From Ascarosepion bandense (taxonomy: Eukaryota; Mollusca; Cephalopoda; Sepiida; Sepiidae), in the NCBI GenBank assembly GCA_037127315.1, contig JBBBDQ010001293.1:1093501-1157500 (forward strand): a stretch of DNA of 64,000 bases, in the 5' to 3' direction. The notes below the pieces were generated by a model, which had not been told where the DNA came from, searched no databases, and saw only the letters and a program-made list of their open reading frames with translations. The translations under genes and the position numbers were made by a program. Positions within the stretch are counted from its first letter, which is position 1. Each line of letters opens with the position of its first letter. Below are positions 20,385 through 30,925 of the stretch, piece by piece.

Positions 20385-20945
20385 AATTTCTCACATTTAT
20401 AAATCTACTGTTTGTCCTTGCAGTGAATACGGATGCCATATTTGGTCGGGTTTTCCTGCATTTCATCTGAAGGTTCTTGGCAAAATCCAAAAAAGGATCC
20501 ACAATGTAATCGATCCTAATTTGACATCTCAACTTCAGTTATTTTCTCACCGCCATGACGTGGCTTCCCTCTGTCTTTTATACAAATCGTTTCATAACTG
20601 CTTTGAAGATCTTTTTCCCTAGTGCTCCGACTATATGAATGTAAGCGCGCTACTGAGTTGGCATCTAGGTCCCACCCATTTACCGTTGAAATAATTGAAT
20701 TTAACCGCTTTTTTCCCGTTTCTTTCCTCGCATTTCCAGTCAGTGTAATTCCATTCTGTTTACTTGCTTCCCTGATTTCCAAACATTTAAATGCAACGTT
20801 AATTGACAACTTCTATCTTCCTGAATCCTGTTCATTTTTTTTTATCTCTTGCTCGATACCCACTGTAGCGAGTCTTTTTTCTCACTGTAATTCCCTATGC
20901 ACTAATGGCGGTCCTGCCTTGCTTGGAGTGAAAGGATTTTAAAAA
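20385..20945 (+). mobile_element. Jockey/CR1-like LINE 3' fragment
   Basis: Degenerate translation: ISHIYKSTVCPCSEYGCHIW, then VIDPNLTSQLQLFSHRHDVA and SLCLLYKSF. A C-terminal part with FPDFQTFKCNVN follows, and the tail ends CCTTGCTTGGAGTGAAAGGA. It is shorter at the end than other copies and has at least two frame changes. Confidence 0.8.
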
Positions 20946-22199
20946 ATTGTGTATAAACCAAATAAACATTAATAAACAGATAATGGATTCTTTTTTTGTG
21001 TTTGCTTCTTGGAATATTCAAGAGGCATATTCCTTGACTTGCACTCTTTTATCGTCATATGCTCATTTGGCTTTTTCAGTACAGACTAGTTACTGTTGAA
21101 CGGTAGGAGCAATGTCACCTAGCGTCTCCATTAACAAGCTAGAGGAACAATGTCTACGAAACAGTTTCCTAAAAAAAATGGTTCAATTTTCCGACACTTC
21201 TCCATGATATTGTTCACCGCGGTAGTTATCCTCAAGATGATATTATCAAAAGATATATATTTGACATAGGGCGGTTCGAACCCCGGTCTCATTGTGGAAG
21301 CGCTACTGCTATCAAACAGAAATTCTATTTGCTTCATCATTTACGACGCCATTAGAAACGTTAATTTTATTGTTAATACAATCTTTTTATAGATTTAATA
21401 ATGCTTTCATCATTTTCAGAAACACATTTTTTAAATGTTTGGTTATTCTTTATTTTCATTATTAGGTTCATCTCCTCCCCAATCATTTCATGTCATATCT
21501 TTTTATATATTTTATATATATATATGTACATTATCAAATTTTGATGTCATGAGTATTTTAGTAGGATCCCTGTAAATATGCCGTATTGTGTTATATTCTG
21601 AATCGAATAGTGATGACAAAGTAAATTGTAAGGAATGAATGGGTTGCGAATCAGATTAACTAGGTTTAAGATAGTCAGTGTTGGCCAACTTCACCCACTT
21701 TATCTTCGAACCTATGTCAAAATTGTAATTATATTACAATAAATAATCAGTTTTACAACCTCATCGATTCGTATTAGAGTCCACTCACTTTAATCCGGTA
21801 CAATTGGGACCAGGCCAAACGACGCATGACCCACTAACCAAATGATGTAAACTTAGCCTTGCCAGCTCATTTCATATATGTTAGGAAAGATATAAGAAAG
21901 AAAACAGAAAGCTTAAAACAGAAAATCAGGCAATTATTAATGATTACAAAGGTTTATAGTGTTTCAGATCATACAAATAATTGAAATAAAGGCCGAAAAC
22001 TAAAAATAATATGTACTTACCATCATGAATGGGGAAATATTTGCGGAATAGACAACTCAGTACCACCGACTCAGCACCGGAAAAACTCAGGACCGAAAAA
22101 ATAAAGGTAATTTAATAGGATTGAACACTTAATTCGTGATTATTTTCTTCAAATAAGGCATTAGAAAAGACGTTGTGCAAATTATGAACCAGCATATTG
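20946..22199. other. no gene seen; tRNA-like fragment at 21255-21310
   Basis: Minus strand 21310-21255 reads GATAGCAGTAGCGCTTCC followed by CCGGGGTTCGAACCGCCC, a tRNA-like pair of promoter boxes with a short spacing. It is probably the end of an unidentified SINE. Nothing else is recognised. Confidence 0.4.
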
Positions 22200-23535
22200 T
22201 TTTTATGATTTCTTTTATATAATTAAGGTGTTAATCCGTGACAAATTACTTTTTTTCGGTTATAAAAATGTTTTCTAGTGCTAAATTTTCCCGGGGTTGT
22301 GTTGTCTCGGTGTTGAGTTGTCTCCAAGCTCAGTCGGTTTTGTTTTTAATTATTATTTTTAATTAAGGTGTTAATCCATAATAAATTACTTTATTCGGTT
22401 ATAAAAATATTTTCTGGTGCTAAATTTTTCCAGGGTTAAGTTGTCTCTGTGTTGAATTGTCCCCGAGCTCAGTCGGTTTTGTTTTTAATTATTATTTTTA
22501 ATTAAGGTGTTAATCCATAATAAATTACTTTTATTCGGTTATAAAAATATCTTCTGGTGCTAAATTTTTCCAGGGTTAAGTTGTCTCTGTGTTGAGTTGT
22601 CCCCGAGCCCAGTCGGTTTTGTTTTTAATTATTTTTTTTAATTAAGGTGTTAATCCATAATAAATTACTTTTATTCGGTTATAAAAATATTTTCTGGTGC
22701 TAAATTTTCCCGGGGTTTAGTTGTCTCTGTGTTGAGTTGTCCCCGAGCCCAGTCGGTTTTGTTTTTAATTATTTTTTTTAATTAAGGTGTTAATCCATAA
22801 TAAATTACTTTTATTCGGTTATAAAAATATCTTCTGGTGCTAAATTTTTCCAGGGTTAAGTTGTCTCTGTGTTGAGTTGTCCCCGAGCTCAGTCGGTTTT
22901 GTTTTTAATTATTATTTTTAATTAAGGTGTTAATCCATAATAAATTACTTTTATTCGGTTATAAAAATATTTCCTGGTGCTAAATTTTTCCAGGGTTAAG
23001 TTGTCTCTGTGTTGAGTTGTCCCCGAGCCCAGTCGGTTTTGTTTTTAATTATTTTTTTTAATTAAGGTGTTTATCCATAATAAATTACTTTTATTCGGTT
23101 ATAAAAATATTTTCTGGTGCTAAATTTTTCCAGGGTTAAGTTGTCTCTGTGTTGAGTTGTCCCCGAGCCCAGTCGGTTTTGTTTTTAATTATTTTTTTTA
23201 ATTAAGGTGTTTATCCATAATAAATTACTTTTATTCGGTTATAAAAATATCATCTGGTGCTAAATTTTTCCAGGGTTAAGTTGTCTCTGTGTTGAGTTGT
23301 CCCCGAGCCCAGTCGGTTTTGTTTTTAATTATTTTTTTTAATTAAGGTGTTTATCCATAATAAATTACTTTTATTCGGTTATAAAAATATTTTCTGGTGC
23401 TAAATTTTCCCGGGGTTGAGTTGTCTCTGTGTTGAGTTGTCCCCGAGCTCAGTCGGTTTTGTTTTTAATTATTTTTTTTAATTAAGGTGTTAATCTTTGA
23501 TAAATTACTTTTATTCGGTTTTAAAAATGTTGTTT
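22200..23535 (+). repeat. 140-bp tandem array, about 9.5 units
   Basis: The marker GTCGGTTTTGTTTTTAATTA occurs at 22333, 22472, 22612, 22752, 22892, 23032, 23172, 23312 and 23452. The spacing is 139 and then 140 bp throughout. Each unit carries AAGGTGTTAATCCATAATAA, TTCGGTTATAAAAATAT, TCCAGGGTTAAGTTGTCTC and GAGTTGTCCCCGAGC. Inner units differ by only a few bases (AGCTC/AGCCC, TTAATC/TTTATC, TTTTC/CTTC), while the end units are more divergent. There is no coding capacity. Confidence 0.95.
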
Positions 23536-24344
23536 TTCTGAAGCTGGATTGTCCCAGTGTTGACTTGGTGGTTTAAGCCACCCGGCACCCAAAATATTTA
23601 GATGTATATAAGAAATTAAGAAAACCGTATCATCAAAAGACGCTACTGTTGTCGGTTTCTTCGGAAAATATTAAACAGCGTGTGGTGCTGTCCTTGTAGT
23701 GGCTCAATGAACTAATGACGGATGATTTAAAAAAAGTACCGGACCATGAGTGCTGCCGGATTTATGAGCTCGGACTATGCAATTTTCATTTTTCATTTTT
23801 TGACATTTCGTATCAGACGACTTCACTTCGAGCAATGTTGACTCACAGGTGGTGGGATAGTAAAGATCGGCCTAGTTGACATGACGCATGCGCAGATTTT
23901 ACTTTATCAAACATTTGAACCAGGTATACAAAGGTCGACATTAATTTGAAATGGAATCAGCTCTGGTAAATAAAGGTTTTAGGATCGTATATATCACCAT
24001 TTACGGTTTGAGAAGTAATACACGAGACGCGAGGAGTGAATTAAGTTGAGAAGGTAGAAAATAGATTTAGCTTGAACATTTCCGAAGCCGTCGCAAATGA
24101 AATTAATTTATCTTGTATCGTGAAACATAAGACAGAAAATTCACAGCTACAATTTGAGGCGATTCATTTCGTCAAATTAGTTTAAAGGATGGGCCACAAA
24201 GTGCAGTCGCTTTTTGTCGGTAAATGAGATTAAGAACATACAGTTGTTTACTTCATGTTTTTGAGATAAAATCAGCAGAGACTCGTAAATGAGATAGTAA
24301 AAGCAAGCGAAAAAAAAATGACTAAATCTAAAATGTAAGAGAGG
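23536..24344. other. no gene seen
   Basis: The first 50 bp resemble a decayed array unit (TTGTCCCAGTGTTGACTTGG). The rest is unrecognised. Confidence 0.5.
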
Positions 24345-24590
24345 ATAATGTATGGTCGTCTGCAAGAGAACAGCCCGAGTTGCGAAACTTCAAAATCAAA
24401 CAAGTGCAGAAGTTTCAATGTCTGGTAAGAGTTTTAACAGAGGACGAAAATATGCGACACGGAAATCCAAAGATGCATTCCAATGCCGAAAGATGAAAAA
24501 AAAAAGATGTCTTCCAAAAGCTAAACAATGTGCAATGGAAAGAAAAAATATTGTTAGCAACAAACAAAAAAGTGTTAAACTGTTATCGCC
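24345..24590 (+). mobile_element. RTE LINE fragment
   Basis: Approximates the RTE segment VQKFQCLVRVLTEDENMRH, EIQRCIPMPK, FQKLNNVQWKEKILLATNKK and VLNCY, with frame changes. It is joined directly to LINE-tail units at 24587. Confidence 0.65.
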
Positions 24591-24897
24591 CGGTTCACAC
24601 TCCACCCACGTCTATTAAACAGGTGAAGAGGCTCATCCCTTGTTTCCTGTTTAGGATGCGGTTTACGGTTTTCTCTTTTCCAATCTTTTCACATATTTTT
24701 CAATTGGAGTAGATAGACTAAACTATCGCCTGGTTCACACTCCACCCACGTCTATTGAACAGGTGAAGAGGCTCATCCCTTGTTCCCTGTTTAGGATGTG
24801 GTTTCCGGCTTTCTCTTTTCCAATCTTTTCACTCCTATGTAGCCACCTGCACATCAGTAGCTTTACCGGCTTGCTCGGGGTGATATGATTAAAAAAA
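24587..24897 (+). mobile_element. LINE 3'-tail family T, two tandem units
   Basis: Two ~138-bp units start with the pattern TATCGCCYGGTTCACACTCC, at 24587 and 24725. Each continues CAGGTGAAGAGGCTCATCCC and TTGTTTCCTGTTTAGGATGC or a close variant. The second unit continues into the LINE-type terminus (CCACCTGCACATCAGTAGC, CTTGCTCGGGGTGATATGA) and poly-A. Confidence 0.75.
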
Positions 24898-24980
24898 AAT
24901 ATATCAAGGTATATTTTCATTAGTTAAGAAAACCTTTACGGGTGGAAACTGGGTAGCGTTTATGATTAGTGTTTGTAAAC

Positions 24981-25067
24981 CTCTCTATTATAATAAGAAC
25001 CGTTGTGTATATATATATATATATATATATACAAATAAATGCTCAAAGCTCTTTATTATAATAGAGA

Positions 25068-25119
<52 letters not shown>
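24981..25119 (+). repeat. (TA)n arrays inside a short inverted repeat
   Basis: CCTCTCTATTATAATAA at 24981-24997 is matched by its complement TTATTATAATAGAGAGG at 25051-25067. TA arrays lie between the arms (25008-25032) and after them (25069-25119). Confidence 0.8.
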
Positions 25120-25123
<4 letters not shown>

Positions 25124-25144
25124 TTTTCTTTAATTCTAAGTGGA

Positions 25145-25985
25145 AGAGTAGGAAGGTAAACCTGATCCTAATCAATATTAAAAAATTTTAACATTAGAAA
25201 GTGATGCAGGCAAAGAGCTCAATATATTAAGAATACAGAGCCAATATAAGAACAAGTTAACATATAATAAACCTACAATAGACTCCGAATCATCCAAAAA
25301 TAAAAATAAAGGAAACTGTAGAAAAAGAAAGATAATTTGGTTTACCCCCACCCTTATTGTAAACTAACTAACATCAATATTGGTAAATATTTTCTCAAGT
25401 TAATAGACAACCATTTTAATAACAGTAACCCTCCACGGAAGATTTTTAATAGGTACACCCTTAAAATTAGTTATTCTTGCATACCGAATATGGACAGCCT
25501 TATTAGTTCCCATAATAGGAGAATACTGGTGAACTTGCGTAATGCTGAATCTAGGTCTGGAATTCTAAACGAATGCAACTGGAATTCTGTGGACGCCTGC
25601 CCGGTGGAGGGAAAATGCAAATCCACCTAGGTGATTTATGAAGCCCGCATTTCTCCATCTAACAAAAAAAATGACTTCCGGACCTATATCGGTATGTCCG
25701 CTGGTCCTTTCAAACAAAGACTGTATAACCACAGGTACTCCTTCTCGAACCCCGGTCAGAGGTACCAGACAGCCCTTTCGCGGGCATTCTGGAAAATGAA
25801 AGAAGGGCTGGATCCTGAAATTAGCTGGAAACTGATAGGTTCAGCCCGTATTCCAAGGAAATTTCGTGATAGGTACTGTCTATGTTTACTGGAAAAATTT
25901 CAATATTAAAATACTCCCACCAACACCGGCTACTGAATCTTAGGAGGGAATTCATCAGTAAGTGCTGCCACAAGGTAAATTATTC
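25145..25985 (+). mobile_element. Penelope-like element, C-terminal region with GIY-YIG endonuclease
   Basis: In order: a basic stretch and KRKIIWF, the NINIGKYFLKLIDNHF and RYTLKISYSCIPNMDSLI blocks of Penelope-like elements, a cysteine-containing CNWNSVDACPVEGKC linker, and VIYEARI...TYIGMSAGPFKQRLYNH. That last block is the GIY-YIG nuclease core with YIG and the Arg/His region kept. Then come LSRAFWKMKEGL and, after a frame change near 25908, RREFISKCCHK. There is an in-frame stop at 25630 between linker and nuclease and a frame change near 25350. The reverse transcriptase is absent, so this is a 5'-truncated dead copy. Confidence 0.85.
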
Positions 25986-26695
25986 GAATACTTAAATTTA
26001 GAATTTAAATCCCCGTTAACTAGATGTTAGAATATAAATTAAAAGGATTCAATTTAAGGTTTAATCTTAATTTTACCCTAACGTTAACCATAAAAGTATT
26101 TTAACCCCACTACCTTCCTATCCCAAGCTCCTTTAATTGCCTATCTTTAGAAAATATGGATTCTTTTACTAAACCCCTTTTTCCTTGGTTAACACATATA
26201 TGTATATATATATTTTTTTCTCTAATATTTTTTCTCTAATATTTTTTCTCTAATAATTTTTAAACTGATAACTTCCTGTAATTGGCATTTAACTCGCTTC
26301 TACCTAAAAGGTTTAATCAAATAAACTTAAAAAAAAAAAACATTTAAATCCTATATTGAAACCCATTCCTTCTCGCCTAAATAAACATCTTCAAACAGCC
26401 CAAAATCTTAACTTTAAAAAGTAATTTAACTCATTTAGTTGTCTATCATTATAAAATATGAACTCCTATTCCTCTCCTTCATAAATATACCATTTCAACA
26501 CCCTGTAACCCCGCGACTACCAGCTCTGTCCTTTTCAACTTTGTGACCGTTGTTAACCCAAAACCCCTCTACACTCTAACCCAGGGCCTTCGCCATTTGG
26601 AAAAACAATGTCGCTGACGTGATGTAGTTTCTCTATTAGAGATCCTATGTCGAAATGTACATCCGACACCTTTGAATTTTGAAAATTTTCTCTAA
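25986..26695 (+). other. AT/C-rich sequence following the Penelope-like ORF, possible 3' UTR
   Basis: No frame. The triple repeat TCTCTAATATTTT lies at 26219-26255. CGCTGACGTGATG and GTCGAAATG near 26612-26655 loosely resemble hammerhead core parts, without a convincing stem II. It may be the untranslated end of the element. Confidence 0.35.
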
Positions 26696-26698
<3 letters not shown>

Positions 26699-26744
<46 letters not shown>

Positions 26745-26745
26745 C
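26699..26745 (+). repeat. (TA)n(CA)n microsatellite
   Basis: A TA array passes into CA repeats. Confidence 0.9.
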
Positions 26746-26812
26746 AGTGGGCCCGTGGCGTCAAAAATGACAGCAACATATATAGTGATGTACCTACTCT
26801 CGAGTATTTTAC

Positions 26813-27111
26813 ATTCAGTCAGTTAAGTGTCATACTTGGGTGATCATGTCTCGAAAGAGACATGACTAACTGGGCAGAAGATTATCCCGCAGTAGGTTGG
26901 CATTGCTTTCTGCGGTAGACTGGTTGCCGACCAAGGCTATAGAACCCAATCTGTCCTGCTATTTAACCCATAACTGGAAGGAAGAGGAGGATTAATACCT
27001 TTCCCAAGGGTATTTGCGCGTAAGTGAATACAATGGATTCAATTGGAATTCGAACTCGGCTCTCCGGTTTCTCGTTCCTAGCTGATATCCACTGTATCAC
27101 AACGCACATCC
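26813..27111 (-). mobile_element. tRNA-derived SINE S1, near full length
   Basis: The minus strand starts GATGTGCGTTGTGATACAGT, with box B-like GAGTTCGAATTCC, then GCGCAAATACCCTTGGG, CTGCGGGATAATCTTC, CGAGACATGATCACCC and a CTTAACTGACTGAAT end. About 299 bp. Confidence 0.85.
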
Positions 27112-27179
27112 TCTTACATTAAGACATTAAAAAAAAACAAAATAATACAAACTCCTGAACATAAAAGAAGGGATATATA

Positions 27180-27485
27180 TCTAAACTTATTTGTAAATGG
27201 AACTTTGTCTGTGTGTGTTTTTATCCGTTACCTATAGGCTCCGAAATGGCTGAACCGATTTTCTTGAAAATTTACACAGTTGTGCTATAAGCGTTTGCGA
27301 GTGTTCTTAGTTAGGTTTTGTGTCGAGGTACCCCCGATAAATATTAAAAATTGAAAATCGAAAAAATCGGTTTATAGAAGGAGTGGTCCGAATTTAATCA
27401 AATTTAATGCACTCATAGACAAAGACATAAGAAACGATATTCAGAAGTTTCAAGGTTGCAGTTCTTACAATAGTGCAGAAAATCG

Positions 27486-27533
<48 letters not shown>

Positions 27534-27912
27534 AGGCAAGATGTTTATGTGTGTGTCTGTTTATCTGCCTGTATTTTTTTCAGCTTTTTTATTTTAGTTT
27601 TTGCTTCGGGTTTGGCTCTAAGTAGGTATAACTGTAGTTCTTAGTCTCAACCATGATACCATTTAATCAGAGGACTTATTTAGCCTTCAAAATTCAGTTA
27701 ACCTCGAAAAAACCTTATTTGATATCGATACCAGGAAATCAAAATTTGAGTTACATCCATTCATTTTTCTTTAAGTGTACGGTTTCGCTTTAACTGGGAG
27801 CAACTATTGCCTTTTAGCCTTTCGTGCCAACGTCCAAAGAGTCTGATCTCCAGGACCATGGATTAGCTTTAAAGCTTTCATTACACCCGAGCAACGGCGG
27901 GCTATACTGCTA

Positions 27913-27913
<1 letters not shown>
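27180..27913 (+). mobile_element. non-autonomous Helitron, copy C, full length
   Basis: A-flank then TCTAAACTTATTTGTAAATG at the 5' end; CCCGAGCAACGGCGGG, CTATACTGCTAG and T-flank at the 3' end; 734 bp. An internal (TA)n lies at 27489-27531. The 5' half carries GAAATGGCTGAACCGATTTT and the 3' half CATGGATTAGCTTTAAAGC. There are no open frames. A (TA)n run at 27914-27954 follows the 3' terminus, as for copy A. Confidence 0.85.
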
Positions 27914-27954
<41 letters not shown>

Positions 27955-27960
<6 letters not shown>

Positions 27961-28286
27961 AGGATTAATTTTTTAATATTAAAATAAATTTTTATATATA
28001 TTAAAAAAGGATTAATTTTTTAATATTAAAATAAATTTTTAATATTAATTAGGATCGGGTTTTTGGGAATTTACCTTCCTGCTTTTTTCCCTTGGATTGA
28101 AGTATCTGAATTAAAATATATATATATATATATATATCCCTCCTCTCATGCTTTGTTGGGGATAACCTGTGATTAATAATGTTCTATAATATTTAGCCTT
28201 TTCTTCTTCCTCTTTTTTTATTTGACAGTTATCTTCTTCTTACTTGAGAGAGAAGTAAAGAGAGAAGGAGTAGCGAGAAAGAGAAT

Positions 28287-28323
<37 letters not shown>

Positions 28324-28688
28324 GACAGAGAACAGAAAAGAGACATGGATTTTAAAGGAAATCAAATGTTTAATTTTAATCTTTTTTTTGTTCATATATT
28401 TCGTTTTCATACTTCCTTTTATTTATTTTTTTATCTGTGTTCTCCATGAGAGTACATTAAAAAAATTATTTTCATTCTGTTAGAAATGTTTATGAATGAA
28501 ATTTAGGAAGAATTTTCACATGTTTTTTTTAGAACATTATGGCTGATTGGTGAGTTAAACCATATAATGTTATATTTCTACCTACTTTGCTTTTACCAGA
28601 GTATTTTAAACTAATTTTGAATTTAATTTTTCTAATGCCTTCATGTATTTAATTTTAGAATTGTCAAAAAGTCCCTTAATGCTAGAGT
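27955..28688. other. no gene seen; short tandem duplication and GA/GACA microsatellites
   Basis: TTAAAAAAGGATTAATTTTT at about 27953 is repeated at 28001 with its flank (about 48-bp unit, two copies). (TA)n lies at 28116-28137, and GA and GACA repeats at 28285-28330. The frame over the latter is low complexity. Confidence 0.6.
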
Positions 28689-28992
28689 CATTCAATCAAT
28701 CAAGTGTCATAGAAGATACATGCTTGGGTGATCATGTCTCGAAAGAGACATGACTAACTGGGCAGTAGATTTTCCTTCAAAATTATGCTATTACATTCTA
28801 CCGTAGATTGTTTGACAACCAAGGCTTTAGGACTCAATCTGTCCAGAACCCATAGATGGAAGGAGAAGCGACGGATTCATGCTCTTCCCAAGAATATTTG
28901 CGTTTATGTGAATGCAACGAACTTAACTGGAATTTGAAATCTGCACTCCGATATATCATTACGAGTCGATATCCACTGCACCACAACGAGCA
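28689..28992 (-). mobile_element. tRNA-derived SINE S1
   Basis: The minus strand begins TTGTGGTGCAGTGGATATCG, with a decayed box B (AGATTTCAAATTCC), and has the body and terminal CTTGATTGATTGAATG of the family. A (~20 nt) deletion removes the GGGTTAAATAACA segment. Confidence 0.75.
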
Positions 28993-29137
28993 AACAAAAA
29001 TCAGCATATAAATAAAACTGCATTGTTTTTTACAAGTTATTGATGGTGATGATTTAGTTCTTTGTTAAAGTACTTGTAATACGCTTTATCGATATAAATA
29101 TTTTACCGTCACTTTTGACTCCACGTACCTGATAATA

Positions 29138-29138
<1 letters not shown>

Positions 29139-29214
<76 letters not shown>
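29139..29214 (+). repeat. (CA)n(TA)n microsatellite
   Basis: CA dinucleotides pass into TA dinucleotides. Confidence 0.9.
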
Positions 29215-29217
<3 letters not shown>

Positions 29218-29274
29218 GGAGTAATGGTTACTGATGGAAGTACATTCCACAGTTACTCATATACTTTTAAAATG

Positions 29275-29535
29275 TGCTCAATACAAAAGTAGAGCATAAA
29301 TATATGGTCATTGTTATCATTATTATTATCATTATGACATGCTACAACTTCATAGCTATAAAGTTTCGGTGTTAAAACACCATCATCAGGCAGTGAAATG
29401 TGGTTAATTTATTTTGTAATATATAGAGAAGATTTAATGTCTTTTTTAATTTCTAAATCTCCTTATCTATATATTACAAAATAAATTAACCACATTTACT
29501 TTAAAGCCAAAACATTATAGCTATCAAATTGCAGT
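29275..29535 (-). mobile_element. fold-back with hammerhead-like motif, probably Penelope-element terminal sequence
   Basis: Arms 29396-29432 and 29461-29497 are complementary at 35 of 37 bases with a 28-nt loop. Outside the left arm, on the minus strand (29390-29363), CTGATGA is followed by a perfect 5-bp hairpin GGTGT/ACACC (one extra T before it) and GAAAC, then ATAGCTA. The equivalent region outside the right arm keeps ATTATAGCTAT but has lost the hairpin. The flanking words GTGCTCAATACAAAAGTAGA and ATAGCTA recur around the larger fold-back at 61842-62225. Confidence 0.6.
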
Positions 29536-29538
29536 ATG

Positions 29539-29568
29539 CTATAATAATAATAATAATAATAATTACCA

Positions 29569-29612
<44 letters not shown>
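29539..29612 (+). repeat. (AAT)n and (TA)n microsatellites
   Basis: AAT units at 29539-29562 and TA units at 29573-29612. Confidence 0.9.
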
Positions 29613-29616
<4 letters not shown>

Positions 29617-29763
29617 AATGTGTGCGCATCGCGTACTACTTATTTTGACTCAACAAATAATACTATTTAAACATTTTTTTGTCAGGTTTAAATCTTCCAA
29701 AAATATAACTGTATAAATTTATACAGTGGAAATTTTAGAGCAACACTATTAGACTACGGATTT

Positions 29764-29853
29764 TCTTCTTCTTCTTCTTCTTCTTCTTCTTCTTCTTCTT
29801 CTTCTTCTTCTTCTTCTTCTTCTTCTTCACATTATTATTATTATTATTATTAT

Positions 29854-29887
<34 letters not shown>
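29764..29887 (+). repeat. compound (TTC)n(TTA)n(TAG)n microsatellite
   Basis: Three trinucleotide arrays follow each other: TTC (29764-29829), TTA/ATT (29831-29856), TAG (29857-29887). The TTC strand is the complement of the RTE GAA tail, but no RTE sequence is visible beside it. Confidence 0.9.
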
Positions 29888-29888
<1 letters not shown>

Positions 29889-30604
29889 TTATATGAGGTA
29901 ATGTGTCCTAAAATTTAGCTTCGTTGGTATCCAGCTAGCCCAACGTATTTAAATAGAAACAGCCAATCATTTAGCCAGCAAACGATTTCACTATATCTTA
30001 CTGACCTATTTTATAAAGTAATGTTTAGCAAACAACGTCTCCTGACAACCCTTACTGTCAGGTAGAAAGTCGTATGTCCCCGATTTCAATTTCACTTGAA
30101 GTCCTCACCTTTCGTTTCAGATTTTCTCTCACTTTACGCATGGTAAACGATCTCTTAACTTTTTGTCAGCCATTAGAGTCTTTCGTTACGCCTTTTCAGA
30201 ATTCTCCCTACGCGTCTTCAACGTTTTTTCACTTTTCCTTTTTTCCCCACCTTTTGCTTTTATTCTATTGCTTCGCTTTTTGATTTCTTTTACTTATTTA
30301 CGCTTTTTGTTTTCCTTTTATTTTATAATTTCTTTTATTTTTACATTTTTTTTTCTCTTTCTGCTTCTAGCAACCTGTCGGCCATGAAAACGAATATAGG
30401 TCACTGTTCGTCCACACTTTTGAATCTTGTTTTCGTTGTGCGTCGTTGTGTGTGCCAGTATGTGTGCAGGTACATACACTGGTGTGTTTATTTTGTTTAT
30501 TCACATAGGCTTTTCACGTCAGCGTTTTTCTGTTTTTTCAAAGCATTATATATCCTGGCAAGTATTTCTCTATCATTCTATACTGCAAATACAAGTCCAC
30601 TCAC
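29888..30604. other. no gene seen
   Basis: T-rich, pyrimidine-biased sequence. Overlapping frames of 69-77 codons here are phenylalanine/leucine-rich translations of that bias and are not called. Confidence 0.5.
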
Positions 30605-30605
30605 A

Positions 30606-30658
<53 letters not shown>

Positions 30659-30792
30659 AGTCATCCACATACAAGCCTGTTTAGCTGTATCACAGCTCAT
30701 CAGTGACACATCCACTTGCTTCTGGCTGGGATCGAAACTCGACCGATTTGGTGTAAGTCGGAGTCGCTACTCCCTAGGTCATAAGCGCATGG
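30605..30792 (-). mobile_element. tRNA-derived SINE S3 with degenerate hammerhead, (TA)n tail
   Basis: Minus strand: the tRNA-like head 30785-30725 (CCTAGGGAGTAGCGACTCCG and GAGTTTCGATCCCAGCC) is followed by GGATGTGTCACTGATGAG, stem II GCTG-TGATA-CAGC, and then TAAAC where the hammerhead core needs GAAAC. AGGCTTGTATGTGGATGACT follows, and a (TA)n tail at 30609-30655. The upstream stem I strand has a deletion relative to 54591-54650, so this copy should be inactive. Confidence 0.7.
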
Positions 30793-30888
30793 AATCAGAG
30801 AAAGGAAATTTTAACGTGTCATATATAAGCAGTGTATACACACACGCCAGTCACCGAAAGACTCAATTCATTTCTGAAGAGTAATACG

Positions 30889-30925
30889 ATATTAATAATA
30901 ATAATAATAATAACAATAATAATAA
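30889..30925 (+). repeat. (AAT)n microsatellite
   Basis: AATAATAAT run; it borders the R2-like LINE fragment. Confidence 0.85.

Noticed and set aside
22200..23535. CRISPR array
   Set aside because: The entire 140-bp period is repeated with no unique spacers, and the genome is eukaryotic.
30384..30884. 166-codon frame
   Set aside because: It crosses a T-rich tract, a long TA array and the hammerhead SINE in antisense, and shows no domain.
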